A DNA stretch of 64,000 nucleotides from contig NC_018218.1 in assembly GCF_000219625.1 (NCBI RefSeq), positions 3,410,001 to 3,474,000 of the forward strand. The letters are read 5' to 3'. The translations under genes were made by a program, and so were the position numbers. Origin of the DNA: Zymoseptoria tritici IPO323. Its lineage: Eukaryota; Ascomycota; Dothideomycetes; Mycosphaerellales; Mycosphaerellaceae. Shown here in pieces: positions 10,480 through 22,211 of this stretch. The notes under the pieces were generated by a model, which was not told the origin of the DNA, did no database searches, and saw only the letters and a list, made by a program, of their open reading frames with translations. Each line of letters starts with the position of its first letter. The first letter of the stretch is position 1.

Positions 10480-13243
10480 TCAATCCTCCATCTTATCGAG
10501 AATGTCCGAGTCCTGCGCACTCACAGCATTGCTGTCGTCCGACTCATCACCACTTCCATCCGCCGCATCGCCATCAACGTCCGCCTCGACTGGTTCATCC
10601 TCGCCGTCCACATCCATCGCATCGCCATCACCCTCCTTGTCGTCGTCGCCATCTTCGTCCTGACCATCCTCGCCATCCTTCCCACCCTTCTTTCCCTTCT
10701 TCGCCTCCTCCGCCTTCTTCAATTCCTCCTGCTTATCCCTCTTCCTCTTCTCGCCCGCCATCTGAATCTTCAACATATTCCGATGACTCGTACGCATGCC
10801 AAAGAAATCAATGTACTTGGAAAAGTCCTTCACGTTCTCATCATACCATTCCCACTCCCCAGGTTGATAGCCCTTGCTCTTGGGCTGCGTCTGCTTCTGA
10901 CCCAGCGCCGCCGAGATGCGCTTTGTGATGGTCGCCTTGTCACAGTAGCATCCGTTGTAGCAGAAGCGGTCGCGCACGTCTTTGTTGCCGTAGCCGGCCT
11001 CCGACGTGATGCGGAGGAGCATGCTGCGCCAGAGCATGTCCGGGCAGAAGTCGACGATGCACTCGGCCGCGACGCGGGTCAAAATCGGCCGCTCGTCGAG
11101 TTGTTTGCGGGTGGCGATGGTGTCGCGGACGGAGAATTTGCCCTGCTCGAGGTTCTCCGTCATGCCTTTCTTGCCGGGATTCCAGCAGATCTTGATTGTG
11201 GCTTGCACGTCGGGATCAATCTTACCCTCCTCAGCAGCGTCGAGGAGGTCATCGGGGAGTTCATAGCCGAGCTTCTTGGCAATAGCTTCGTCCTCGGGGC
11301 CGACATATGCGAAGTTGCCGGAGTGGTATGGATCGCCACCGGTTTCGCCCTTGGGTCGACCTTCGCGCTTCTTACGCTCCTTCTTGCCAGCAGGACCCGG
11401 TTCCGTTTCGGAAGAGTTGCCGGCCTTATCCTTCGCTTTTCTGCCTGCACGCGCCATACCTGGGGAGCTGATCAGTGAAGTGTCCCTCGCGGCCGCTCTC
11501 TGCAGGTTGCGAGACGTACGCTGCTGTTCCTGAATCTTCGTGTCGATGTCGTCGATGACGGGAATGTTGCGCTGTCGAGTGGCTTCCATCTGTCGGAGTG
11601 TTTCCGGATCGTAGATGCTGAGATCCCACGTGGCCTTCTCTTTCTCTGCCTTGTAGTCGATCTGTCGCGCCCATGGAAAATCCTCCGCCTCGGCTGGCTT
11701 TCGAATAGCACGCCTACCAGCCTTGATCTGCACTTTCTTCTCGATAGGTCTCTTTCGAGCCTCGTAGGGGGGTGTCTGTGGAGGCGGCGGAGGTGATGCC
11801 GGCGGTGGCGTCTCCTTCTTGGCGCGGCTACGGGGTAGAGATTAGCAAACATTGACCGAAGGAGTCGACAGAAGAAATACTCACCGCTTGGGGGGCTCAG
11901 GGGCTTGTTGGGCACTGGGAGGCATGGGAGGATATGTTTGCTGCATGCCGAACGTACCGTTCGGCCGCATACCGCCTGGACGACCCATGCCTGGATAATA
12001 TCCCAAGTGGAAAGGATATGGAGGATTCTGTGGCGGATGCTGTAGATGCGGAGGCAGAGGTCCCATCGGTGGATGCATCTGTTGTTGGAGCATCATATGT
12101 TGATGGTGCATCTGCTGTTGGTGCATTTGCTGTTGTTGCTGAAATTGCTGTGGATTCATGTGCATTTGCTGGGGATGCATCATCGGGGGGCCACCATGAT
12201 GCTGGGCTGATGGAGGAGGAGGTTGTGCATGAGGCGGGAATGTTTGGGCTTGTGGGTGCTTCGGCTGGAATTGCTGCTGTTCGTGTTGGATCTGCCGTGC
12301 TAGGTCCTTCCCTTGGCTCTGGGTTGTCGGCTCGTCATTGTGGGCTGTAGACTGACAAGGCTGTTGCGGTGGCACCGAAGCTGGCTTCTGCTCCAGTCGC
12401 TGCTGTGACGGTTGATGCTCATTCTCTGACCGTTTAGCACACGGTGGTGCAGAGCGAGCTGGATCATTGAGAATCTGATGTTGAGAGGCGACCAGTGGCT
12501 GTAGAGTCGAACTTGAAGCTGCACCACCGGGAGCGAACTCGGATGGATGGACATGACGCCCATAAATCGGCATGCCCTGGCCACGCCAACGCGTCCGCTC
12601 AAGCAAGCGGAAGTAAGCTTGCTGGGCAACCTCTTGTGGGATGAGCCATTGTGGAAGGGGAAAGTCCTCCATGTAGCGCAGCATCTCGTTGTCCTTCTGC
12701 AGCTGATAGTATTCCGTCACCTCCCAGTCATTGCTGAGTTGGCGCACCGTCACTTCCGCATACATGAATTCCCACTGCCTGCGCATCTCCGTGCTGAAAC
12801 CACTCCACGGACGCTCGTCAAGCCCCACGCCGTCGTTGGAATCGGATGAGGACAGGGAGATGACTGACATCGTGTCTTCCCAGTCGTCGCCTTCCTCCTC
12901 GTCGGTGTAGTAGTAGTCCCCATCGGTGAATTGGTATTCCTCGACTGCATCGTCATCCATCGACTTGGACGCCGCGCTGATCATCGTTGCCTAAAGCGCA
13001 GGAATCGTCAGTTTACTGTTCGCTCGTCGTTCTCTGGGATTAACCTACTTTGCCACTTTTGGCTCGCGCTCGACCTGGCTTTCTGCTGGGACCGACATCA
13101 GGCGCAACGAGCTCATCACTGCTGTCAGAGATGGTGATGGAGGAAAGCTTTTGCTTCACCGCGATGGTGTCTGCTGCGATGGTGGGCTTTCGGCGGCGAC
13201 CGCTACTGCGAGTTGGCGCACTGGATGCCGATGCTTTCGCCAT
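10480..13243 (-). CDS. Uncharacterised 882-aa nuclear-type protein, Gln/Met/His-rich
   Basis: Three exons (13243-13049, 12990-11885, 11827-10480) join in frame: donor GTAGGT to CTTTAG, and GTGAGT to CCGTAG. The N-terminus is basic and Ser-rich. It is followed by an acidic patch (DGDYYYTDEEEGDDWED), a helical block PLPQWLIPQEVAQQAYFRLL, and a Q/M/H/P-rich low-complexity segment (about residues 290-420). The C-terminal half holds a conserved-looking region: GYELPDDLLDAAEEGKIDPD, then AAECIVDFCPDMLWRSMLLR and DRFCYNGCYCDKATITKRI, with a Cys cluster. It ends in a Lys/Asp/Glu-rich tail. I recognise no named domain. The composition suggests a chromatin or transcription-related nuclear role, which is inference only. 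Confidence 0.8.
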
Positions 13244-14395
13244 CGTGCGCTTCTTCTGTGGCTGTTTCCGTCAGTATGACGTGCAAGATTCGATGGGTTT
13301 GCGCAGGGAGTTGAGACAGAAGTTGGCAAGTACGAGAAGGTGCGGTCGGGAGAAGGATTCCGGTGGTGAGAGCCAACAATATTGGTGCTGTCGTTCCGTC
13401 AATGTAGTTCTCCAGGCAGACCAGACTTGGCAATCCAGGGCGATGATTCGTTGTGTGTCCTCGATGCGAATGGAGGAAGGTTGGCGAAGGACCCTCAGGC
13501 GGACGCCAAGACTCGGCTAAGTCGAAGTGAATCCACTCTCAAATCGCTGAAGGATGATCGACTGTCACTAATACAAAGCCCTGAAAGCGAGTCGCCGTGC
13601 TATCGTATTCTTCTGTCAGGTGCTTTTCAAACGGTGCCGAACCCGTGCGATGCGTGCTGTCCGAGTGCTGTTGATATTTGAACCGTTGGAGTAGTTGGCG
13701 TGAGCAGAGGCGTTGATCGCAGAGAAGAAGGACCAGGTTTTGGAGATGCAGGACCCGTGCGCAAGATTTGACTTGTGCTTTTTCGTCAAGCGGAGATGCG
13801 ATGTCTTATGGGAAGGTGTTGTAATCGCAAATTGAAGCAGGGGCGCTCGAGGCGACTGGACTTACCTCTCATTCAAGGAAGTAGCGGACCACGCTAGTCG
13901 AGCACACGCGGAACATTCGCAATTGTCATGTATAGTCGAGTGACTGATTCGATGGGATTGCCGTGAGCGATGGTGTTGGGGTGGGTGATGGTGATCGAGT
14001 CGACAGTGTACGACAAATATAGTTGTTTTCAAAAGGTAGCTTCACTTCTCCAACCTAAGTGCGGCCCGCACGCGCTAAACTCTGCCCGCGTGTGAATGAT
14101 TTAATAATCCGAGGGCGGTTTCCAGCAAACATCCCAAAGCCAATTTGACAACCACGGAACTCGCTACGAAAACCTTCAATGAAGCCAATATATTGCATTC
14201 CTATATTCTTCTCGCCCAGATCAGCATGGGCATGAAGTCACTCGTTCACTTCAGAGCCCTGCTCGATTTGAACCAGGTTCAGTCCCATTTTCCGGTGATG
14301 ACCCAATATCGGAACAACGTCTGCATGTTCAAGACGTACGTAACTCTCAGAATGGCACCCTTGCAGCGCTTGATGCTGGCCATGGATAGAACAAC
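13244..14395. other. Intergenic, about 1.15 kb, no gene seen
   Basis: Promoter region of the 882-aa gene on the left and 3' flank of LSM1 on the right. Small ORFs on both strands have no recognisable domain, and I see no tRNA-like B box. Confidence 0.5.
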
Positions 14396-15054
14396 TCAAA
14401 ATATGACCTCTCCGGCATGTTCGCCCTCGAAGCCCAGTTCAGCTAGCTTCTTTTGCCGCGATTGGTTGGTTTTTTGATTCTCCTTGTCTTCTGCCTTCTT
14501 CATCGCAAACACAGTTTCCACTGGTGCGGCCTCGTATGGGGCAGGGACGTAATCGTCTTTGTCGAGGTCCTGTATCGTGTCAGTGCCGTCATGTGCCTGC
14601 AACGGTAGGTACGCACAATCTCCCCAAGAAGGAGGACATTCTCTCCTCGGACCAAGAACAGTCCACGCTCGATATCCGCATATAGATTTTTCACGAAGAA
14701 TCGCTCGATGGTGTCCTGAAGCACGAGATTTCCTGTTGCGACATTGTGTCAATGCCATGCCGTTGTCTTCCATCTTTTGTCCATACCAAATTGATCCCAG
14801 CTTCTTAGCACTCCGATGAGCTTCCTGCCGTCGCGGAGAGAGACCAGTAGCTTTTCTGAACGCCCAATTATTGGTCATCCTGGTCTCCAAAAATTTCTGC
14901 ATTCTCTTTCAAGAGCCCACTCACTGTCTGTCAAATCCAGTAATTGCGCAGCGGTCGTGAACATCTGAGGCGGCAGCTGAGGGACTGGCGGCGGTCCAGT
15001 CTGCATACCAGGTCCACCTGGCGGGCCCGCATCATGGAGGCTGAGGTTCTCCAT
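14396..15054 (-). CDS. LSM1: LSM1, Sm-like subunit of the Lsm1-7 decapping complex
   Basis: Four exons (15054-14925, 14855-14787, 14732-14617, 14569-14396) give 162 aa. The three introns of 69, 54 and 47 bp have GTGAGT, GTATGG and GTGCGT donors. The Sm1 motif is split over exons 1-2 ([30 protein letters not shown]) and Sm2 is RGLFLVRGENVLLLGEID in exon 3. The N-terminus is Pro/Gly-rich and the C-terminal tail (KKLAELGFEGEHAGEVIF) is typical of fungal Lsm1. Lsm1 gives the Lsm1-7 ring its cytoplasmic identity, binding oligoadenylated mRNA 3' ends with Pat1 to promote decapping. It is head-to-head with VPS39, with 232 bp between the start codons. Confidence 0.95.
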
Positions 15055-15286
15055 GTGCTCATTGGCAAGGGCGATGCGAAGTGAGGGATTTAAGGAGGCT
15101 TGATGTTCAAGCCATTCGTAGATGTGAGTGGTCTATAGTTCGTGTCGCTTGGAATGGAGATCTGGGGTCGTCGCTCGGGCAAAGTTCGGCTTCTGTGAGC
15201 TCATATGCCTCTTGCATCGAGCTTGTGATGCACTCACTTCATGCTCGACACAACTTGATGCGACGACCATTTCGACCGACGCCGGC
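15055..15286. promoter_or_regulatory. Divergent promoter of LSM1 and VPS39
   Basis: A 232-bp interval separates two divergent start codons. The VPS39 frame stays open upstream to 15128, but the conserved CNH domain begins just after ATG 15287. No TATA box is evident. Confidence 0.55.
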
Positions 15287-18200
15287 ATGCTGTCCGCATT
15301 CAAGGCACAGTCCATCTATGAGCTCAAGCAACGCGACAAGTCCAAGGTCGAATCCCTTCTGGCATACGGCGACCGACTACTGGTTGGACTCAATAATGGC
15401 GCCTTGCGCATCTTCCGAGTGAATGAGGGCAGCAATGCGGAGGATGGTGGAAGCAAGACTGGAAGCGGTAGCGATGCGCCGACATCCAGTCCTTCGAAGA
15501 CGAAGCCCGTAGAACTACTGCGCGAGGAAGAGAAGTTCAGTAAACGACCCATACAACAACTGGCCATCGTGAAGGAGGCCAACTTACTGGTCAGTCTGAG
15601 CGATACATATGTATCTCTCCATGATCTCCAGACGCACAAATTGGTCGAGCGATTAGAACAAACGAGAGGCGCCGCTTGCTTCGCAGTGACCAGTAATGTC
15701 GTCAAAGACCCGGACACAAATGTTCCAAGCTTGGTTTCTCGACTTGCGGTGGGAGCAAAGAGGAGGGTACTCTGTTGGACATGGCAGGATATGGAGCTTC
15801 TTCCAGATGTCGTCGAGATCAGCTTGGAAGCGAGTATCAAGAGTTTGAACTGGGCAGATGGCAACCGCCTCTTTGCTGGCATGGATCCGGGCTTCAGTGT
15901 GGTGAACATCACGACAAAAGAGATTACGGCCGTACACAAGCCCACGCAAAACAATGGAACAGACTTGAGCTCCGGAGAACTGGCGGGTGTTCGCTTTGGT
16001 GCTGTCAGTAGCAGCGGAATGGGATACATGGGAATGGGAAGTTGGGTTCCAAAGCCGATGGCAACGTGGATAGCTGGGGATCAAGTCTTGCTGGCCAAGG
16101 ACGTCAACACGCTGTTCACAACTACTGAAGGAAAACCACTCGAGAGGAGACAGGTGCCTTGGTCGCTCGCGCCAGAAGCCATCGGCTACAGCTATCCATA
16201 CCTCCTTGGTCTTCAACCGCCAGAGAAGGGCGCCCTTCAGATCCGCAATCCCACCACTTTGACCTTACTCCAATCTGTCGCCGTTCCTGGTGCCATGATT
16301 CTGCACGTTCCTCAGCCCAACATCAGCCTGGCCCACGCTGGAAAGGGCTTCCTAGTAGCCTCAGACCGTGTCATCTGGCGGATGAATGCACTTCCATACG
16401 ACACGCAACTTGCCGAGCTGGCAGAAAAGCAGCGATTCGACGAAGCAATCAGCCTGCTTGAACTGCTAGAGGATACACTCATCGACGATAAGGCTGGGCG
16501 CATTCGTGAGATCAGGACAAGGAAAGCCATATCATTGTTCCATCAGCAGAAATATCGGCCCGCGCTGGATTTATTCACCGATGCTGGAACATCTCCGGAT
16601 CGCGTGATAGCTCTCTACCCGAGAAGTATCGCTGGAGCATTGTCGAGTATACCAGACGAACCAAGTGAGCCCGAAAATCCTGTTGCAGAGGGTATTGAGG
16701 ACTCGAACAAGGACGCCCAGTCTACACCAACGAAGAGTATGTTCGGATTGCTCAAGGGTGGCCCGAAGAAAATGGATTCCGATGCAGCCTCACTCAAATC
16801 TCCGGCGAAAATAGACAGCGATAATATCAGTATACGCCCGAAAGCTACCAAGGGCGCGGAGAAGCCTTTGGAGGGTGCAGACCTCAAGCTCGCCGCTGGC
16901 TGCCTCAACTCGTTTCTTGCACAAGCTCGAGTTCAGATGCAAAAACATCTCACTCCGGACGGATCTCTAAAAGAGTACCCACCTGCACTCGACCCTGGGA
17001 CGGGCAAACCTGCGTTTGCAGACCTTCTTTCAGATTCTGTTTTTGAGCGTAAAGCAGGCGACATCGACTATCAGGCTGAGCTTCTCAAGACGGCTCAGCT
17101 GGTAGACACAACCCTTTTCCGCTCTTACATGCTAGCAAGTCCATCCCTTGCCGGTTCGTTGTTCCGACTCGACAATTTCTGCGATCCTGATGTCGTCCAG
17201 GCGGCACTTTACGAGGGTGAGCGATACAACGACCTCATTGACTTCCTCCACGGCAAACGTTTGCATCGCCAGGCACTGGAAATGCTTGCCAAATTCGGCA
17301 AAGGTCAAGCCGACGGAGAGGTTCCTGAAGGCATGCAAGGGCCCGAGCGAACGGTGGGATATCTCAAGCAGCTTCCACCAGAGCTTGTTGATCTAATACT
17401 GGAGTTCGTTCGCTGGCCCATTGACGAGATGCCAGAGGTAGGAACGGAGGTATTCTTGGCCGACACCGATTACTCTGAACGCCTGCCTCGGCAGCAAGTC
17501 CTTGAGTTCCTGGCCAGTGTCGACCGAAAACTTGAGATCAGATACCTCGAACACATCATCGGCGAGCTTGGCGAAAATGGCGAGGGCTTTCATCAGCAGC
17601 TGATTGATCTTTACCTGGCAGAGCTCAAGCAGAATGATTTTGACGAGGAGAGTCGCGTAGAAGTCAAAGGTAAGCTCGAAGCATTCATGCTGAAGAGCAA
17701 AGTCTACAACAAACGCAAGACATTTCAGCAATTGTCTGCCACGGATCCGGTCTTCTACGAGGCACGAGCCATTGTGCTCAGTGCCATGGGCAACCACAAA
17801 CAAGCACTTTCAATATATGTCTTTCAAATCATGGATTACGATAAGGCGGAGAACTACTGCAACAAAGCTTACCTGGAAGAGCAAGCCGATCATCAAGCGT
17901 GCCTCATTGATGGCAGTGCCACCCACGAGAAGTCTTACAAGCAGTTCGATGCAGAGGACTCGTCAACGAAACCCAACATATTTGCGATACTGCTGGGGTT
18001 GTACTTGCGGCCCCCTGCCGGCGAAGACAAGCGCTGGCCGCAGGCACTTGAACTTCTTAGCAAGCATGGCGCCCGTCTGCCAGCCAGCAGCACTCTCGAC
18101 CTTATGCCGGATGACCTTGCGGTGCAGGAGCTACAGGACTACTTCCGGGGACGCATCAGAAATGCGACCTCCATCCTGCGAGAGGAAATGGTAGTGAAGA

Positions 18201-18472
18201 GTCTTGAAGGCGTGCGTCGGGCGAATACGGAACGTCTCCTGTCTCTCGGACCGGACAGTGTTCAAAGTGAGAAGCCGATGGGACGCAACAGACGAGTGAG
18301 GATTGGAGAAGATGACCACTGCAAGGTGTGTCACAAGCGGTTCGGTGCCAGCGCGGTGCGCGTGTATCCGGACAACGAGGCTATACATTACGGCTGTATA
18401 GGGAAAAGTGGAATAAGGAGAGCGCCAGAAGGTGGTCTAGGGGGAATGCGAAGGTCTGCTGCATGGAGTTGA
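15287..18472 (+). CDS. VPS39: VPS39/VAM6, HOPS tethering complex subunit
   Basis: Single-exon protein of 1061 aa. The N-terminal CNH/beta-propeller domain (about residues 1-370) begins LSAFKAQSIYELKQRDKSKVESL and contains RLLVGLNNGALRIFRV. Clathrin heavy-chain-type helical repeats follow, including NHKQALSIYVFQIMDYDKAENYC and IFAILLGLYLRPP. The protein ends with a C-terminal Cys-rich finger (CKVCHKRFGASAVRVYP, then HYGC). In yeast Vam6/Vps39 is the HOPS subunit that binds Rab7/Ypt7 on vacuoles and also acts in vCLAMP mitochondria-vacuole contacts. An insert of low complexity (residues about 455-525) separates the propeller from the helical part. Start ATG 15287 was chosen because the 53 upstream in-frame residues look non-conserved. 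Confidence 0.94.
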   Translation: MLSAFKAQSIYELKQRDKSKVESLLAYGDRLLVGLNNGALRIFRVNEGSNAEDGGSKTGSGSDAPTSSPSKTKPVELLREEEKFSKRPIQQLAIVKEANLLVSLSDTYVSLHDLQTHKLVERLEQTRGAACFAVTSNVVKDPDTNVPSLVSRLAVGAKRRVLCWTWQDMELLPDVVEISLEASIKSLNWADGNRLFAGMDPGFSVVNITTKEITAVHKPTQNNGTDLSSGELAGVRFGAVSSSGMGYMGMGSWVPKPMATWIAGDQVLLAKDVNTLFTTTEGKPLERRQVPWSLAPEAIGYSYPYLLGLQPPEKGALQIRNPTTLTLLQSVAVPGAMILHVPQPNISLAHAGKGFLVASDRVIWRMNALPYDTQLAELAEKQRFDEAISLLELLEDTLIDDKAGRIREIRTRKAISLFHQQKYRPALDLFTDAGTSPDRVIALYPRSIAGALSSIPDEPSEPENPVAEGIEDSNKDAQSTPTKSMFGLLKGGPKKMDSDAASLKSPAKIDSDNISIRPKATKGAEKPLEGADLKLAAGCLNSFLAQARVQMQKHLTPDGSLKEYPPALDPGTGKPAFADLLSDSVFERKAGDIDYQAELLKTAQLVDTTLFRSYMLASPSLAGSLFRLDNFCDPDVVQAALYEGERYNDLIDFLHGKRLHRQALEMLAKFGKGQADGEVPEGMQGPERTVGYLKQLPPELVDLILEFVRWPIDEMPEVGTEVFLADTDYSERLPRQQVLEFLASVDRKLEIRYLEHIIGELGENGEGFHQQLIDLYLAELKQNDFDEESRVEVKGKLEAFMLKSKVYNKRKTFQQLSATDPVFYEARAIVLSAMGNHKQALSIYVFQIMDYDKAENYCNKAYLEEQADHQACLIDGSATHEKSYKQFDAEDSSTKPNIFAILLGLYLRPPAGEDKRWPQALELLSKHGARLPASSTLDLMPDDLAVQELQDYFRGRIRNATSILREEMVVKSLEGVRRANTERLLSLGPDSVQSEKPMGRNRRVRIGEDDHCKVCHKRFGASAVRVYPDNEAIHYGCIGKSGIRRAPEGGLGGMRRSAAWS

Positions 18473-18741
18473 TGTAACTGCTTAATGATACCCAGGGAGA
18501 GCCATTGAATGCAAAGCAGTTGTCGAGGTGTGAGACAGCAGATGATCCGATTCGAGCTTGACGCGGACGCAGCAATAAATAGATATCGTATGCCACCGGC
18601 CCTCCTGAATCGTCCAACGACAAACTCTTGGCGCCTCGCGAGCCGATGTCGCTCGTCAACCTACAAGCTGATGGACTTGTTAGACACATAAAAGGCCAGC
18701 ATTGGCCGACCGTCGAACACATCCTCTATTAAACCGACAAA

Positions 18742-19857
18742 ATGGCCGTCTATTGCCGACCACTTGTCAATCTCTCGTGTCGTGCTGCCGGCGGTGCACT
18801 CTTCCACGGTTGTCGCAGTAGACTTCCTCTATCACTTCTCATCAACACGATGGACCGGCATGGAGTCCATACTTCTCCAAACATTGCGCGACTTGCGAAG
18901 AGAATACCGCCCGGGACGTGGGACACGCACAGTATGGTTTAACGTACACTGCTCTTCGGATTTGTAGATCAAGGCTAAAGTTCCGAACAGTGCACGTAGT
19001 CGATCCGGACACGTTCCCACTGGATGCTGCCGCTCAATACAAGCCCAAAGCCCATACGCTTGATCAAGCCCAGGACTTCTTGGGCCAGCTCGGTATCCGG
19101 AAGATGGTCATAGTGAGTGCCAACAAAGGCGTACAAGCACCGCGCAGCTCACACGGGTCTTCCTTGACAGATTCAACCAAGCATCTACGGCAACGACAAC
19201 TCATGCACACTGGACGGTCTGAAGAGCCTTGGCACCAAGACTGGCCGTGCTGTCATTCAGTTTGATCCTGCATTGGCCTCCAAAGAACAACTCCAAGAAT
19301 GGCACGATATGGGTGTGAGGGGCGTAAGACTCAACTTCAAGAGTGTCGGCGCGAATCCATCAGCCTCAGAATTAGAGGCAACTCTACGAGACTACGCGGA
19401 CGCTGTCAGGTCCTTCGGGTGGCCATTAGAGCTGTATATCGCTCTGGAGAACGTCCCTCTGATCGAGAGCGTGGTGGACACACTAGGTTGCAAGGTCATT
19501 ATAGATCACTTTGGCCACCCTACAGCAGAGTCGCTGTCCACGGCCAAGACTGCGCATGATATTCAAGGCTTCTCGTCCTTAGTGAAGCTGCTGAGGCAGG
19601 GCAACACTTGGGTCAAGATCTCGGCATCGTACAGACTGGCAAAAGATCCGGCGAGCAAAATCGTCGAATCGCTTTGCAGGGAGGTTGTACGAGTCAGGTC
19701 CGATAGATGTGTGTTCGCGACGGATTGGCCGCATACGCGATTCGACGATGTCGTTGTCGCGGACTACCTGGAGAAGATCTTGGACTGGTGCGAGGATGAA
19801 GGAGTCGATCTGTCGCAGGTCCTGGTCAAGAACGCGGAGGAACTGTTCGATGCGTGA
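18742..19857 (+). CDS. Amidohydrolase-2 family metal-dependent hydrolase (TIM barrel)
   Basis: Three exons (to 18931, 18991-19112, 19171-19857) are separated by 59- and 58-bp introns. The first splice reconstitutes WDTHMHVVDPDTFPL, the HxH metal-binding strand that opens this superfamily. Later landmarks are VIQPSIYGND, GVRGVRLNFKS, VIIDHFGHP (metal His) and FATDWPHTRFDD (catalytic Asp), all typical of PF04909 and of 2-pyrone-4,6-dicarboxylate lactonase-like proteins. From ATG 18742 the product is 332 aa with an N-terminus low in acidic residues that could be a weak mitochondrial presequence. From ATG 18850 it is 296 aa and starts MDRHGVHTSPNIARLAKRIP. I cannot decide between the two. Substrate is unknown. 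Confidence 0.87.
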
Positions 19858-20139
19858 TCGTCGAGAGTCGTGTAGATGTCCAATTGATCCGTGTCATCAC
19901 GTAATGAAGTAGGCTGGCACCTGGTTTTGTTGTGGTTGTGGCGAGAGGAAGATGAAAGTGCTTGCGTCAGAGATGGTTGCCCGGCTCTGTGGAGCAGAGC
20001 TCACGCGACGTCGGTGCTTCGGACGGAATCATCTCCAAACTTTTGCGATGAGCTTCCAGAATTCCACTACAATCCACTTCATATCGCCGCCATCAACCAG
20101 GACCTGCAATTCACTCAACATTCCATCACATCGAACACA

Positions 20140-20976
20140 ATGCTGCAACAGAGATTGTTGCGCTCATTCCTGGCTGCCTCGAAGCAAACCCCGGCTCTTC
20201 CAACCTCTAGAATCTCTCCATCCGCCTCCCAACCCAAAGTCGCATTTGTCGCATCACAACAGCTAGCGTCGCGGAGATGGTATTCAGCAGAAACTGAAGC
20301 GAAGAAGGAAGAGGTTCTGAAGGAGCAGGCAGAGGCACAAGGTGCTCAAGAGACACCCAAGAAAGATGCAGCGAAGGAGGATCCAGTGCAGAAGGAGTTG
20401 GAGGCTAAGAAGCAAGAGAATGTTGATCTGACTGTGCGTACGATAGGCTTGCATATGGTCAGACCAAGTCTTGCTGACTCTTTGAACAGGACCGTCTCAA
20501 ACGACAAATTGCCGAATATCGCAACCTCCAAGAGCAGACCAAGCGTGAGGTCCAAGCAGCGCGAGACTTTTCCCTGCAACGATTCGCAAAGGACCTACTA
20601 GAGAGCATCGACAACCTGGATCGTGCACTTGAGGCCGTTCCCAAGGAGAAACTCACCTCCGAGAATCAGGACTTGGTCAACCTGCACAGTGGACTCAAGA
20701 TGACCGAGCGCATCCTGATGGGCACTCTGAAGAAGCATGGAATGGAGAAGTTTGATCCTAGCGTTGAAGGCGACAAGTTCGATCCCAACAAGCACGAGGC
20801 GACGTTCATGACACCACAACCGGACAAGCCTGACAACACTGTATTCCATTGTCAATCGAAAGGCTTTCTCTATAACGGCAGAGTACTGAGGGTAAGTGAA
20901 TGTCAGGTGTGGACTCAAAGGCCATGACTAACATGCTCAACAGGCTGCGAAGGTTGGCGTGGTGAAGAACTCATGA
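20140..20976 (+). CDS. MGE1: Mge1, mitochondrial GrpE nucleotide exchange factor
   Basis: Three exons (20140-20433, 20490-20891, 20944-20976) give 242 aa; the last exon encodes only ten residues (AAKVGVVKNS). The N-terminus (MLQQRLLRSFLAASKQTPAL, then ASRRWYSAE) is a mitochondrial presequence. A coiled coil (KELEAKKQENVDLTDRLKRQ) precedes the GrpE head: LLESIDNLDRALE, GLKMTERILMGTLKKHG, FDPNKHEATFMTP, GFLYNGRVLRAAKVGVVK. Mge1 releases ADP from mitochondrial Hsp70 during protein import and folding. Length and C-terminal motif are as usual for the family. Confidence 0.95.
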
Positions 20977-21751
20977 GCGAGTGGGGAAGCGGCATCTGTA
21001 TAATGCGGTATGACGGGAAATAGCAGTGTAAGATTCTCCTCTTCGAGTAAAACTCCAAAAGCATAGCATTGGCGGTGTACGATACGCTTGAGAACAGCCG
21101 ACATAGTGCGACAGTCATGTACATACTGGCGGGTTGGTTTGATGTTGCCGAACCGATATATCAGTGCACTCTGTCGCGGACAAGACCTTCAATGAGGCTG
21201 TGGAGCTCATTGACACAGAATAGGAAGAATCCCATCGTGTCGTGGGCGGCTCGCTGGTGCTGATCGAGCCAGACCTCCCACTCCAAAGTTGTATCTGATC
21301 CCTTCGCACAACTGGCGGGCTTACAACGACATGGCTGAAGCAAGCGTTGCAGAATACCGTAATTATTTCCTCCAGATCTGCCGTGCGCCGTACACCCAAC
21401 ATTCCCACATCTGCCATCGTAGGTTCGGCTCATGTCTTCATCGACACCTCTGTACTCTTCGATCCAGTGATAGATAGACCAAGCATAGCTTCGAGCAGGA
21501 GCTTGCTGCGGTATTGCAACACGAGGCTAAGGGGGCCCATGAAATCACCAGCCTGATCCGGTCCTCGTGCAGCGAGCTTGGAGGTGCTCGCGGTGCGGGT
21601 CGTATGGGTTCACAAAGTCATCTTGACGTGAAGTGTCGTCAAACGTTGCGACTCGAAGACGACCTCGCAACCGTATTTCGTCTCGAGGAACAGCCGTTGA
21701 GATGATGGAGGCTTTGGAGCATCAGGCATTGGCGCCTCTTGACAGATTGGT
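20977..21751. other. Intergenic, 775 bp, no gene seen
   Basis: Lies between the 3' ends of two convergent genes. Several ORFs of 60-100 codons on both strands lack recognisable content. Confidence 0.5.
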
Positions 21752-22211
21752 TCAGGATGGCTGCTTCAGTGCAACGGGGCTGGAATTATCTGCTTTCGTG
21801 TCCTCTCTCGACTCGTTCATCGCGCTCACTTGCTCTGCATATGCTCTTCGTATCTGGTGACTTGTCAGCCCACGCATGATTGCCGATATGATCATCTCCA
21901 CTCACTCCATCGAATGGTGTTCCCTCATCCGTCTCCATGAACAACACTCCATACACAATCACAAACGTAATGCTCGCCCAGGTCGCCAGCTTCACGCCTT
22001 TTGTCCAGTTTGGTCTGGCCCACTTGAGCTTCGCGCGACGCCGGTACCGTCTTTCTAGTCGGAATTTGTGCTTCTCGGACAGGTTCTCGAATTCGGGCGG
22101 CCATATACGCTTGCATCGGTACGGGTTGGCTTCGATCGTAAACGGAAATACGATGGCGTTCGCGGGAGCTTGTGGTGCTCGACGGAAGAGCGAAGAAAAG
22201 ATCGAGGCCAT
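21752..22211 (-). CDS. Small single-pass membrane protein, probably mitochondrial (unnamed family)
   Basis: Two exons (22211-21906 and 21853-21752) join across a 52-bp intron (GTGAGT donor, GCTGAC branch, CCAG acceptor) to give 135 aa. A basic region (FRLERRYRRRAKLKWARPNW) precedes one transmembrane helix (LATWASITFVIVYGVLFM) and an acidic post-membrane segment (ETDEGTPFDGIRRAY). WPPEFENLSEKHKFRLERRYRRR looks like a conserved block in ascomycete hypothetical proteins. The layout, a short N-terminus with an Arg-rich membrane-flanking segment, fits an inner-membrane assembly or respiratory accessory factor; that is inference. It is head-to-head with the LeuRS gene. Confidence 0.78.

Noticed and set aside
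10426..11478. 350-codon plus-strand ORF
   Set aside because: It is antisense to the conserved exon 3 of the 882-aa gene, and its translation is a low-complexity hydrophobic shadow of the acidic/basic codons.
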